Source: Methanosarcinales archaeon ex4572_44
Lineage (GTDB): Archaea > Halobacteriota > Methanosarcinia > Methanosarcinales > EX4572-44
Assembly (NCBI GenBank): GCA_002254825.2
Contig: NJEL02000061.1
Coordinates: 1-8,106 of the forward strand
Reading direction: 5' to 3'
Length of the DNA stretch: 8,106 nucleotides
The position numbers and the translations under genes are program-made. Shown here one piece after another: positions 1 to 5,981 of this stretch. Position 1 is the stretch's first letter. Every line of letters begins with the position of its first letter. The notes under the pieces are model-generated. The model was not told where the DNA came from. It saw only the letters and a program-made list of their open reading frames with translations, and searched no databases.

Positions 1-141
1 GCAACCGATGCGACACAAGTAGAACCAGAAGAACAGGGAGAAGCAGAAATAGCGAAAAAAGAAGAAAAAACAGAAGAAAGCGAAGAAAAGGAAGAAGGCG
101 AAGAGAGCGGAATGGAAGGACTCGGCGCACTATTCGGATAA
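1..141 (+). CDS. rplP0: Ribosomal protein P0 (L10), C-terminal end only
   Basis: Only the last 46 codons are present; the gene enters from the left edge in frame 1 and stops at TAA 139-141. P0 anchors the P1/L12 dimers on the large subunit and so forms the base of the stalk that recruits translation GTPases. The visible part is the flexible, Glu/Lys-rich acidic tail ending in the shared archaeal/eukaryal stalk signature GMEGLGALFG, which contacts elongation factors. It lies 51 nt before rpl12, matching the usual archaeal order L11-L1-P0-L12. The tail alone could belong to P0 or P1; its position directly upstream of a complete P1 gene makes P0 by far the better call. The last 42 nt are nearly identical to the end of the next gene. 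Confidence 0.85.
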   Translation, partial: ATDATQVEPEEQGEAEIAKKEEKTEESEEKEEGEESGMEGLGALFG

Positions 142-180
142 AAAATAGATAGATGAATATAACTTTAATGGAAAAAATAC

Positions 181-187
181 AGGTGAG
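181..187 (+). promoter_or_regulatory. Ribosome binding site of rpl12
   Basis: AGGTGAG matches the archaeal anti-Shine-Dalgarno complement (GGAGGTGATC) and sits 5 nt before the ATG at 193, supporting that start. Confidence 0.7.
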
Positions 188-192
188 TAAGA

Positions 193-510
193 ATGGAATA
201 TGTATATGCAGCACTATTATTGCACAAAGCAGGAGAAGAGATAACAGAAGAGAAGATCGGCACAATCGTAAGTGCCGCAGGAATAGACGTTGACAGCGTG
301 CGGGCAAAAGCACTTGTGGCAGCACTCGAGGGCGTGGACATCGAAGAAGCGATCTCAAAGACCGCTATCACAGCACCAGTCGCAGCCACAACAACACCTG
401 CTGCTGAACCAATCGAAGAACCTGCCGAAGCAGAAGAGAAAGAAGAAGAGAAGAAGGAAGAGGAAGAGGAAGAGAGCGGAATGGAAGGACTCGGTGCACT
501 ATTTGGATAA
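193..510 (+). CDS. rpl12: Ribosomal protein P1 (archaeal L12)
   Basis: This complete 105-residue protein is the mobile stalk protein of the 50S subunit. It dimerises and binds helices of P0, and its tails attract elongation and initiation GTPases. Residues 1-60 form the helical N-terminal domain (starts MEYVYAALLLHKAG, then EEKIGTIVSAAGI), as expected for archaeal P1. Residues 61-75 are an Ala/Pro/Thr-rich hinge, 76-95 a Glu/Lys-rich charged stretch, and the end is GMEGLGALFG. The length is typical of the family. A strong AGGTGAG site precedes the ATG. It follows P0 by 51 nt, presumably in the same transcript, and is the last gene of that operon because a hairpin plus T-rich tract follows. 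The unrelated bacterial L7/L12 has no such tail. Confidence 0.95.
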   Translation: MEYVYAALLLHKAGEEITEEKIGTIVSAAGIDVDSVRAKALVAALEGVDIEEAISKTAITAPVAATTTPAAEPIEEPAEAEEKEEEKKEEEEEESGMEGLGALFG

Positions 511-530
511 CGATAAAAGAAGAAAAAATT

Positions 531-575
531 GTTGTGGCGCCAAAAACCTGGCCACAACTCAACTTATTTTTATTA
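531..575 (+). terminator. Terminator of the ribosomal stalk operon
   Basis: A perfect 8-bp inverted repeat, GTTGTGGC (531-538) and GCCACAAC (551-558), with a 12-nt loop is followed by the T-rich run 564-575. It begins 20 nt after the rpl12 stop. Archaeal termination depends mainly on the U-tract; the hairpin may help or protect the 3' end. Confidence 0.6.
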
Positions 576-606
576 TTCCCTGATAACATAAATCTTAAAA
601 TGTAAA

Positions 607-664
607 GTTTTTAAAGACCCTGTGAGTGTTTCGATCAATTTAAGTATAATCATTCTTATAATCT
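607..664 (+). promoter_or_regulatory. Probable promoter region of the redox operon
   Basis: Three TATA-like stretches lie in this AT-rich segment: TTTTTAAAG (608-616), ATTTAAGTATAA (638-649) and TTATAAT (656-662). Each could place a start site about 25 nt downstream and before the ribosome binding site at 700-704. I cannot tell which one is used. Confidence 0.4.
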
Positions 665-678
665 ATTAATTGTAATTC

Positions 679-698
679 TTATGTCTCATCGGACATAA
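679..698 (+). repeat. 7-bp palindrome upstream of the ferredoxin gene
   Basis: TTATGTC (679-685) and GACATAA (692-698) are perfect inverted repeats around 6 nt, ending 1 nt before the GAGGT ribosome binding site (700-704). It could be an operator for a dimeric regulator or a small hairpin in the 5' leader controlling access to the binding site. Confidence 0.45.
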
Positions 699-711
699 AG
701 AGGTAGAAACC

Positions 712-1176
712 ATGAAACATACTTTGTTGTTTGACCATGGGAAATGTACTGGGTGTCGTATGTGCGAGCTTGCATGCTCGTTTGAGCACAACGGTGAGTT
801 TTCACCTGCACGCTCGCGGATAAGCGTGTTGAGTCTTGGAGGCGGCGTGGATATGCCGATTTCATGCCTCCAGTGCGAGGATCCTGCATGCATGGGCGTC
901 TGCTCATCAGGCGCTATCTCACAGAAGGATGGTGTGGTGAGCTTTGATGCAGAACTCTGTACTGGGTGCAGACTCTGTATGATGGCTTGCCCGGTTGGTT
1001 CTCCGAGCATCGATCCTGTGTTAAAGCGGGCTGTGAACTGTGATCTGTGTGAAGGCGAGCCTGCGTGCGTTGAGTTCTGTCCATTCGGTGCAGTGGAATA
1101 TGTGCCTGCAACGCACAGTGCACTTGTGAATAAGAAACGTATTGCTGAGAGACTTTCTGCTATTTGGGGTGAGTAA
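712..1176 (+). CDS. Four-[4Fe-4S] ferredoxin-like electron-transfer subunit of AOR (AorA-like)
   Basis: This 154-residue cytoplasmic protein has no signal peptide or membrane segment. It carries sixteen cysteines in four ferredoxin-type groups: C12/15/18/22, C52/55/60/64, C83/86/89/93 and C110/113/119/123. Groups of this pattern bind four [4Fe-4S] clusters, as in the CooF/HycB/AorA type of small iron-sulfur subunit, and wire a catalytic subunit to another electron carrier. The AOR gene starts only 4 nt after its stop, so the two are almost certainly co-translated partners. Bacterial AorABC uses a small subunit of similar size with four clusters. The start is supported by GAGGT at 700-704, 7 nt before ATG. 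Electron transfer from AOR towards the FrhB-like protein is inferred. The specific aldehyde cannot be read from the sequence. Confidence 0.85.
   Translation: MKHTLLFDHGKCTGCRMCELACSFEHNGEFSPARSRISVLSLGGGVDMPISCLQCEDPACMGVCSSGAISQKDGVVSFDAELCTGCRLCMMACPVGSPSIDPVLKRAVNCDLCEGEPACVEFCPFGAVEYVPATHSALVNKKRIAERLSAIWGE
1166..1173 (+). promoter_or_regulatory. Ribosome binding site of the AOR gene
   Basis: GGGGTGAG lies inside the last codons of the ferredoxin gene, 7 nt before ATG 1181. It fixes the AOR start there rather than at the in-frame TTG at 1142, and the encoded start MDGWTGRLLRVDLSTG matches the family's N-terminus. Confidence 0.7.
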
Positions 1177-1180
1177 AGAT

Positions 1181-1531
1181 ATGGATGGATGGACTGGAAG
1201 ACTGCTTCGAGTGGATCTTTCAACTGGAAGTATTGCAAAGGAAGACGTTCCAAAGAAAATACTGGAAGATTATATCGGTGGTAGTGGACTTGGTGCAAAG
1301 ATATTCCACGACGAGGTATCGCCAGACGTGGACCCTCTATCGCCAGAGAACAAGCTTCTCATAATGACAGGCCCCCTAACTGGGACGCTTGCACCGACTG
1401 GTGGACGGTACATGGTGATCACCAAATCGCCGCTTACAGGTATCTGGCTTGAGACGAACTCAGGGGGACAGTGGGGTGCTGAACTCAAGTTTGCAGGCTA
1501 TGACGGGATTATTATTGAGACGGTGAAGTAA
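1181..1531 (+). pseudogene. aor: Aldehyde:ferredoxin oxidoreductase (AOR), N-terminal fragment of a broken gene
   Basis: AOR enzymes oxidise aldehydes to acids at a tungsten (or molybdenum) bis-pterin centre. This 116-codon piece is the start of the N-terminal pterin-binding domain. It has the opening MDGWTGRLLRVDLSTG, then PLSPENKLLIMTGPLTGT, then APTGGRYMVITKSPLTG with the conserved pterin-contacting Arg, and NSGGQWGAELKFAGYDG. The match stays in frame until the Glu codon at 1517-1519; three out-of-frame codons and TAA 1529-1531 follow. The next part of the enzyme continues in another frame from 1519. Compared with Pyrococcus furiosus AOR recalled from memory, about 12 residues and one extra base are missing at the joint. 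The pterin site needs residues from both fragments, so this piece alone should not be active. A base-calling or assembly fault is the main alternative. Confidence 0.88.
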
Positions 1532-2946
1532 CACTCAAAGGTGCATCCAGCGTATGGGGCAAGACCCTGGGTGAGACTACAGCTGTGTTGAAGGAAGCTG
1601 TGAAGGATGATGATGCGAAAGTTCTTGCTATTGGTCCTGCTGGCGAGGAGGGTGTGCTTACGGCATGTGTGGTAAACGAGCTTGGAAGAGCCGCGGGGAG
1701 AGGTGGTAGCGGTGCTGTCATGGGCTCAAAAAACCTGAAAGCCATCGTTGTGCGGGGCACCGGGAGCGTGACGGTCGCACATCCAAAGGAGTTCAAAGAG
1801 AGCGTGGTAAAATCACTCGCCATGATGAGAGAGAACCCTGTCACAGGAACGGCTCTCTATGCATATGGCACCCCGGTTCTGGTGAATATCATCAACACAA
1901 ACGGCATCTTCCCCACCAGAAACTTCTCCACAGGCGTGTTTGAAGGGGCAGAGAATATCTCGGGCGAACAGATGGCAGCAACAATCCTGAAGAAGAAGAC
2001 AGCATGCTTCGCCTGCCCAATCGCATGTGGGCGTTACTGCAGTGTGAAGGCCGAGTTTGAGGTAGAAGGTGAGGGGCCAGAGTATGAATCGATCTGGGCG
2101 TTTGGCGCACAGTGCGGCGTTGACAACCTTCCAGCAATAACAAAAGCAAATTACCTCTGCAACGAGTACGGGATCGACACCATATCGATGGGCAACACGA
2201 TCGGGTGTGCTATGGAAGCATACGAGCGCGGGCTCTTAAAGGACACAGGCGGACTTGTCCTGAACTTTGGAAACACTGAGGCGATGCTTGAAGCAGTCGA
2301 ACTCACAGGCAAGAATGAAGGCATCGGTAAGATGCTTGCACTCGGCTCAAAGCGGCTTGCTGAAAGCGTGGGTGAACCCGGTCTCTCAATGAGTGTTAAA
2401 GGTCTGGAACTGCCAGCCTATGACCCCAGGGGTGTGAAGGGGCAGGGTCTTGGGTATGCCACGTCTAACAGGGGTGGATGCCACGTGCAGGCGTACATGA
2501 TCTCGCCAGAGATACTTGGGCTCCCAGAACAACTTGACAGACTCGCAATCGAGGGAAAGCCTGCATTCGTGAAGATGCTGCAAGACTTTGTGTGCATGGT
2601 CAATGCGCTTGGTATGTGTGAGTTTACTGGGTTTGCACTTGGCGCAGACGAATATGCAGCACTCCTCTCCCATGCAGTCGGCAGAGAGTACACTGTTGAC
2701 CAGTTCATGGAAGCAGGCGAGCGATTGTTCAACCTCAAGCGAATGATGAACGTTGCGATGGGTGTTAGCCGCGAGGATGACACACTACCCGAGCGCCTGC
2801 TCACGACACCGATGCCAGAAGGACCAGTCGCCGGGCATTTACCAGAGACAGAGAAGATGATCGACGAATACTACCAACTCAGAGGCTGGAATCCAGACGG
2901 AGTCCCAGCGGACGAGAAACTGAGCGAGCTCGGGCTTTTGAAATGA
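1519..2946 (+). pseudogene. aor: Aldehyde:ferredoxin oxidoreductase (AOR), main C-terminal fragment of a broken gene
   Basis: AOR homology resumes in frame 1 with DGEVTLKGASSVWGK and runs to TGA 2944-2946. The first usable start in this frame is GTG 1585, with no clear ribosome binding site. Conserved elements remain: GPAGEEG, the second pterin segment GRAAGRGGSGAVMGSKNLKA, the [4Fe-4S] ligands CxxCxxxC (codons at 2005, 2014, 2026) with the fourth Cys in GMCEFTG (2617), EGPEYES, AYDPRG, and RGGCH with the active-site-region His (2482). The ending LPERLLTTPMPEGP...YYQLRGWNPDG is normal. With the first fragment the gene would be about 588 codons against about 605 in P. furiosus. No inactivating change is seen inside this part, so the damage is limited to one spot and is probably recent or artefactual. 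The stop overlaps the next gene's start by 4 nt. Confidence 0.88.
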
Positions 2947-3929
2947 ACAAAATGAACAGATTCACAAAGCTTCAAAGAGAGGTGATATCTGCTGGTAGGT
3001 GCACAAGTTGTGGCGCGTGCACCACCTTCTGCCCCCGAATGACCCGGGTTCGCTCTCAACCAAACTCACAGACAATCACAGGGCTCTTCAAAGGACACAG
3101 AACCAGAGTGAGCTGTGACGAATGCGATATCTGCTACAACGTCTGCCCCGGGTCACCTGAACTCGACAGAGAACTCTTAAAAGAGCAGGTCATTGGAGAT
3201 ATGCGTCCACGTATTCTTGCAGCACGGATCAACAACCAAAAACTGCACAAACTCACACACGACGGGGGCGCGGCAACAGCGATCACCCAACAGATGCTAT
3301 CAAACGGCCAGAAAGTTGCCGTCACAGTGAAAGACAAAACATACCCTCTGAAGACACTTCACACCACACTCAGGGCACTGGATGAAGCGACAAGTGCTGC
3401 AGGCACCCGCTACGGAACAACACCAAACGTATTATCACTCCATGAGCGTCCAGACTGCTTCATCGGGCTCGGTTGTCACACAACAGCAATCCGCCGCGCC
3501 GAAGCGGAAGGACTGATCAAACCGCCAGTCTTAATCGGGCTCTTCTGCATGCGAAACATCAACTACCAGAACCTCCTCAAGATCCTTGCACAAGTGGGCG
3601 TGAATCGCGAAGACGCAACAAAAATCCGCATCGAAGAAAACCAGGTGAAGATCAGAACAAGAGACGACAAAGATAACGTCACGATTCCACTTGAAGAAGT
3701 GAGCAGCCTCTTCAGAGACGAGTGCAGATTCTGCCCTGACCCAACAGCAGAACTCGCAGACATCTCAATCGGATCAATCGGCACAGAAGACAAGTGGTCA
3801 ACCATCGTAATACGAACCAAACGCGGAGCAGACCTGATCAACAAACTTGAAGAGAACGGGACAATCACGACCACCGACGAGGTCGATTCAGGAGCGATAG
3901 AGAGATTGATAAAGCTGAAAAGCCAGTGA
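2943..3929 (+). CDS. F420-dependent oxidoreductase, FrhB/FdhB (coenzyme F420 hydrogenase beta) family
   Basis: This 328-residue iron-sulfur flavoprotein belongs to the family that passes electrons between [4Fe-4S] clusters, FAD and the deazaflavin F420. The N-terminus has two ferredoxin-type groups, C20/23/26/30 and C58/61/64/68. The FrhB core follows with HDGGAATAITQQML, then FIGLGCHTTAIR and LIGLFCMRNINYQNL. The C-terminal family signature is CRFCPDPTAELADISIGSIG (C261, C264) followed by DKWSTIVIRTKRG. Start and AOR stop overlap as ATGA, which points to coupled translation and one complex; a second ATG at 2952 is possible. The context suggests that it links AOR and the ferredoxin subunit to F420. 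Other relatives act as ferredoxin- or sulfite-linked F420 reductases, so the partner is inferred. It is intact although the AOR gene upstream is broken. Confidence 0.85.
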   Translation: MNKMNRFTKLQREVISAGRCTSCGACTTFCPRMTRVRSQPNSQTITGLFKGHRTRVSCDECDICYNVCPGSPELDRELLKEQVIGDMRPRILAARINNQKLHKLTHDGGAATAITQQMLSNGQKVAVTVKDKTYPLKTLHTTLRALDEATSAAGTRYGTTPNVLSLHERPDCFIGLGCHTTAIRRAEAEGLIKPPVLIGLFCMRNINYQNLLKILAQVGVNREDATKIRIEENQVKIRTRDDKDNVTIPLEEVSSLFRDECRFCPDPTAELADISIGSIGTEDKWSTIVIRTKRGADLINKLEENGTITTTDEVDSGAIERLIKLKSQ

Positions 3930-3977
3930 CCAGTAGAATCTCATGTTGAGCATTGGGTGAAATCAAAATAACTTCGG

Positions 3978-3992
3978 TTTATTTTTTTAATA
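3978..3992 (+). terminator. T-tract terminator of the redox operon
   Basis: A T-rich run with seven consecutive T at 3982-3988, about 50 nt after the FrhB-like stop, fits archaeal U-tract termination. It lies between imperfect arms GGTGAAATCAA (3956-3966) and TTGATTCACC (4011-4020). Confidence 0.45.
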
Positions 3993-4021
3993 GTAGTTCT
4001 ACAGACCTTATTGATTCACCA

Positions 4022-4087
4022 AAAAACCCTTCGGAACATTGCACTAAATTTTATCCCTTCAGGAATTTAAGTGCAAAAACCGTTCGG
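4022..4087 (+). repeat. Direct repeats flanking a hairpin upstream of gpmI
   Basis: AAAAACCCTTCGG (4022-4034) and AAAAACCGTTCGG (4075-4087) match at 12 of 13 bases. Between them lies an inverted repeat, TTGCACTAAATT (4039-4050) and AATTTAAGTGCAA (4064-4076), with one bulged base. A further CTTCGG is at 3972-3977. The group ends 4 nt before the probable TATA box of gpmI and could be a regulator binding region. Confidence 0.5.
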
Positions 4088-4091
4088 TAAA

Positions 4092-4101
4092 GTTTTTATT
4101 A
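4092..4101 (+). promoter_or_regulatory. Probable TATA box of gpmI
   Basis: GTTTTTATTA preceded by purines (TAAA) looks like an archaeal TATA/BRE pair. It is about 45 nt before the ATG, giving an expected start of transcription near 4122-4128. The ribosome binding site is probably GGTGTGAT at 4131-4138. Confidence 0.45.
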
Positions 4102-4141
4102 GGCAAGTTTATTCTGCTTGTAGTGTGTTTGGTGTGATATT

Positions 4142-5662
4142 ATGAACCGAGAGATGGTTCTTTTAGCGATCCTTGATGGTTTTGGTTTGTCTGATGAGAG
4201 TTATGGAAACGCTATACTGGCTGCCTGCACCCCGAACTTGGATCGGATCTTCTCTGAATGTCCGACCATCAGGCTTGAAGCTGCTGGAGAAGCCGGGGGT
4301 TTGCCAGCTGGGCAGATGGGCAATTCTGAGGTTGGTCATCTCAATCTTGGTGCTGGGCGGATCGTTTATCAGGAGTTGACACGGATCGGAAAAGCGGTTG
4401 ATGATGGTAGCTTCTATCGGAACACGGTGCTCTTATCCGCAATAGAGAATGTTAAGGAGTGTGGAACGCGTCTTCATCTGATGGGGCTTCTTTCCGATGG
4501 TGGTGTGCACAGTCACAACGAGCATCTGTATGCTCTCCTTGGGCTTGCAGCACAGAACGGTGTGAATGATGTCTGTGTTCATGCGTTTCTCGACGGGCGG
4601 GATGTGGGCCCCCGAACGGCGGAGAGATACCTGGCTGAGCTTGAAGCACGTATGAAGCGATCTGTTGGAAAAATTGCAAGTATATCTGGCAGATATTATG
4701 CTATGGATCGGGATAATCGGTGGGAACGAGTAGAAAAATCTTTTGATGCGATTGTTCGGGGAGTAGGGATCTATGCCGATAGTTCAGATGAGGCGATCAG
4801 GGCTGCTTATGGGAGGGGCGAGAGCGATGAGTTTGTTCTTCCGACCGTGATTGTGAGGAATGGCAAACCCGTGGGTGTGGTTGGTGAGGGTGATTCTGTG
4901 GTTTTCTTCAATTTTCGTGCTGATAGAGCGCGTCAGATAACAAGGGCGTTTATAGATAGGGATTTTGCAGGGTTTGAGCGAGAATACATTCCCATTATGT
5001 TTGTCGGCATGACTGAGTATGATAAGTCTTTCAGGATACCTGTTGCGTTTCCGCCAGGGTTGATTGTGAAGACGCTTGGTGAAGTGGTATCAGATAATGG
5101 TTTGAGGCAACTTCGGGTTGCTGAAACTGAAAAATATGCTCATGTCACTTTCTTCTTCAATGGGGGTGTGGAAAAACCGTTTTCTGGAGAAGATCGGGTG
5201 TTGGTGCCATCGCCCAAGGTTTCAACCTATGATCTCAAGCCAGAGATGAGTGCTTATGAGGTCACTCGAAAGGTGGTTGAGGCGATACAATCGAAGAGGT
5301 ATGATCTGATCGTTTTGAATTATGCCAACTGTGATATGGTTGGGCACACAGGGAACTTTGACGCTGCGGTTAGGGCTGTGGAAGCGGTTGATCTCTGTGT
5401 TGGACGTGTGGTTGATGCGGTCAGGAATGTGGGCGGTGTGATGGTACTCACATCGGATCACGGGAATGCCGAGCAGATGAAGGAGGCTTCTGGGGCGGCG
5501 CACACAGCACATACGAGCAATCAGGTTCCATTGAGCATAATCTCTCAGAAGATGTATCGTTTGCGTGACGGAATTCTGGCAGATGTCGCGCCAACGATCC
5601 TTGACCTACTCGGTATTGAACGACCAGTTGAGATGACTGGTAGATCGCTTGTTCTTGGTTGA
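4142..5662 (+). CDS. gpmI: 2,3-bisphosphoglycerate-independent phosphoglycerate mutase
   Basis: This enzyme interconverts 3-phosphoglycerate and 2-phosphoglycerate in glycolysis/gluconeogenesis, using two metal ions (usually Mn) and a phosphoserine intermediate. It is cytoplasmic. The 506-residue length is normal for the GpmI class and longer than the archaeal ApgM type (about 400). Catalytic features are all present: metal ligand D12 in LDGFG, the nucleophile S62 in GNSEVGHLNLGAGR, H123 in GVHSHNEHL, DGRD 151-154, RYYAMDRDNRWERV, FFNFRADRARQI, D439-H440 in TSDHGNAEQM, and H457 in HTAHTSN. It appears intact. It stands alone between two non-coding regions. Its codons favour G and T at third positions (57 of 80 sampled), unlike its neighbours. 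GpmI occurs in some methanogens, so its presence is not extraordinary, but an origin by transfer from bacteria in the lineage is possible. Confidence 0.96.
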   Translation: MNREMVLLAILDGFGLSDESYGNAILAACTPNLDRIFSECPTIRLEAAGEAGGLPAGQMGNSEVGHLNLGAGRIVYQELTRIGKAVDDGSFYRNTVLLSAIENVKECGTRLHLMGLLSDGGVHSHNEHLYALLGLAAQNGVNDVCVHAFLDGRDVGPRTAERYLAELEARMKRSVGKIASISGRYYAMDRDNRWERVEKSFDAIVRGVGIYADSSDEAIRAAYGRGESDEFVLPTVIVRNGKPVGVVGEGDSVVFFNFRADRARQITRAFIDRDFAGFEREYIPIMFVGMTEYDKSFRIPVAFPPGLIVKTLGEVVSDNGLRQLRVAETEKYAHVTFFFNGGVEKPFSGEDRVLVPSPKVSTYDLKPEMSAYEVTRKVVEAIQSKRYDLIVLNYANCDMVGHTGNFDAAVRAVEAVDLCVGRVVDAVRNVGGVMVLTSDHGNAEQMKEASGAAHTAHTSNQVPLSIISQKMYRLRDGILADVAPTILDLLGIERPVEMTGRSLVLG

Positions 5663-5679
5663 TACTCTTCTACCAAAAG

Positions 5680-5710
5680 TTTATTAAATGAGCGTGTACA
5701 GATAAGTACA
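5680..5710 (+). promoter_or_regulatory. TATA-like box followed by a palindrome
   Basis: TTTATTAAA (5680-5688) preceded by CCAAAAG resembles a TATA/BRE pair and would start transcription near 5710-5715. The inverted repeat TGTAC / GTACA (5695-5699 and 5706-5710, 6-nt spacer) lies between box and expected start, a typical position for a repressor operator. Confidence 0.35.
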
Positions 5711-5715
5711 AAGAT

Positions 5716-5752
5716 CAAACCACATACGATGATGATATGATTATGTGGTTTG
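5716..5752 (+). repeat. Perfect 11-bp inverted repeat (hairpin)
   Basis: CAAACCACATA (5716-5726) pairs fully with TATGTGGTTTG (5742-5752) around a 15-nt loop. It starts 54 nt after the gpmI stop. It could end or protect the gpmI transcript, though only a weak T-rich run follows, or form the 5' end of a leader RNA. Confidence 0.55.
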
Positions 5753-5754
5753 TA

Positions 5755-5763
5755 ATTTATACT
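5755..5763 (+). promoter_or_regulatory. TATA-like box upstream of the candidate RNA
   Basis: ATTTATACT fits an archaeal TATA box and predicts a start near 5785-5790, about 12 nt before the outermost proposed stem of the candidate RNA at 5801. It could serve the RNA, the dnaG leader, or both. Confidence 0.35.
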
Positions 5764-5800
5764 TAGGAGATAGTTAAAATGATACTCATAATATTCCTGA

Positions 5801-5938
5801 CCCAATCAATTGAAAGCTGGAATCCCGCCTGAAAAGTGAAGGTCGCTCAATGAGAGTTGGTCTACGAGGTAGGTAGCATCAGAAATGCCAATGGTGCATA
5901 GGAGCGAAGCGGGTTTGGACAAATCTGGGTATTTTTTT
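5801..5938 (+). ncRNA. Candidate structured non-coding RNA or dnaG leader
   Basis: Nested complementary segments suggest a folded RNA. The stems are CCCGC (5824-5828) with GCGGG (5909-5913), and TCGCTC (5843-5848) with GAGCGA (5902-5907). Inside these are two hairpins: TCTAC/GTAGG (5861-5865 with 5869-5873) and GCATCA/TGGTGC (5876-5881 with 5892-5897, one G-U pair). A short outer stem CCCA (5801-5804) / TGGG (5926-5929) is possible. Seven consecutive T (5932-5938) follow at once, as in a U-tract terminator. The segment is more G/C-rich than the flanking gap. I do not recognise the family: it lacks tRNA, SRP RNA or RNase P RNA hallmarks. It could also be a decayed mobile-element end or simply a long 5' leader of dnaG. 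Confidence 0.4.
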
Positions 5939-5981
5939 CCATTTCCTAAAATAGAACAAATCATAGAAGGTGTAATACAAT

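Larger units (their letters stand above)
5663..5981 (+). other. 319-base non-coding region between gpmI and dnaG
   Basis: No convincing protein gene lies here on either strand. It contains a TATA-like box (5680-5688), a small palindrome TGTAC-N6-GTACA (5695-5710), a perfect 11-bp inverted repeat (5716-5752), a second TATA-like box (5755-5763), a candidate structured RNA with U-tract (5801-5938) and the ribosome binding site of dnaG, AAGGTG (5967-5972), 9 nt before ATG 5982. Confidence 0.6.

Noticed and set aside
1142..1180. In-frame upstream extension of the AOR gene from TTG 1142
   Set aside because: It lies inside the ferredoxin gene. ATG 1181 has a strong ribosome binding site and begins with the family's conserved N-terminus.
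666..1298. 210-codon minus-strand open frame
   Set aside because: It is antisense to the ferredoxin and AOR genes, rich in His, Ser and Pro as expected of a shadow frame, and resembles no known protein.
1510..1531. Programmed -1 frameshift joining the two AOR pieces
   Set aside because: There is no slippery heptamer at the joint, and a slip would still leave about 12 family residues missing.
5729..5800. C/D box small RNA (ATGATGA at 5729-5735, CTGA at 5797-5800)
   Set aside because: The boxes are too far apart, and no internal C'/D' pair or terminal stem is seen; the first box lies in the loop of the 11-bp inverted repeat.
5821..5913. tRNA gene suggested by AATCCCGCC
   Set aside because: There is no T-loop consensus, anticodon arm or acceptor stem in the right spacing on either strand.
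5819..5930. Remnant of an IS200/IS605 tnpB end with its guide RNA
   Set aside because: The folded G/C-rich segment is suggestive, but no TnpB protein similarity, transposon end or target motif could be recognised, so it is kept only as an unnamed RNA candidate.
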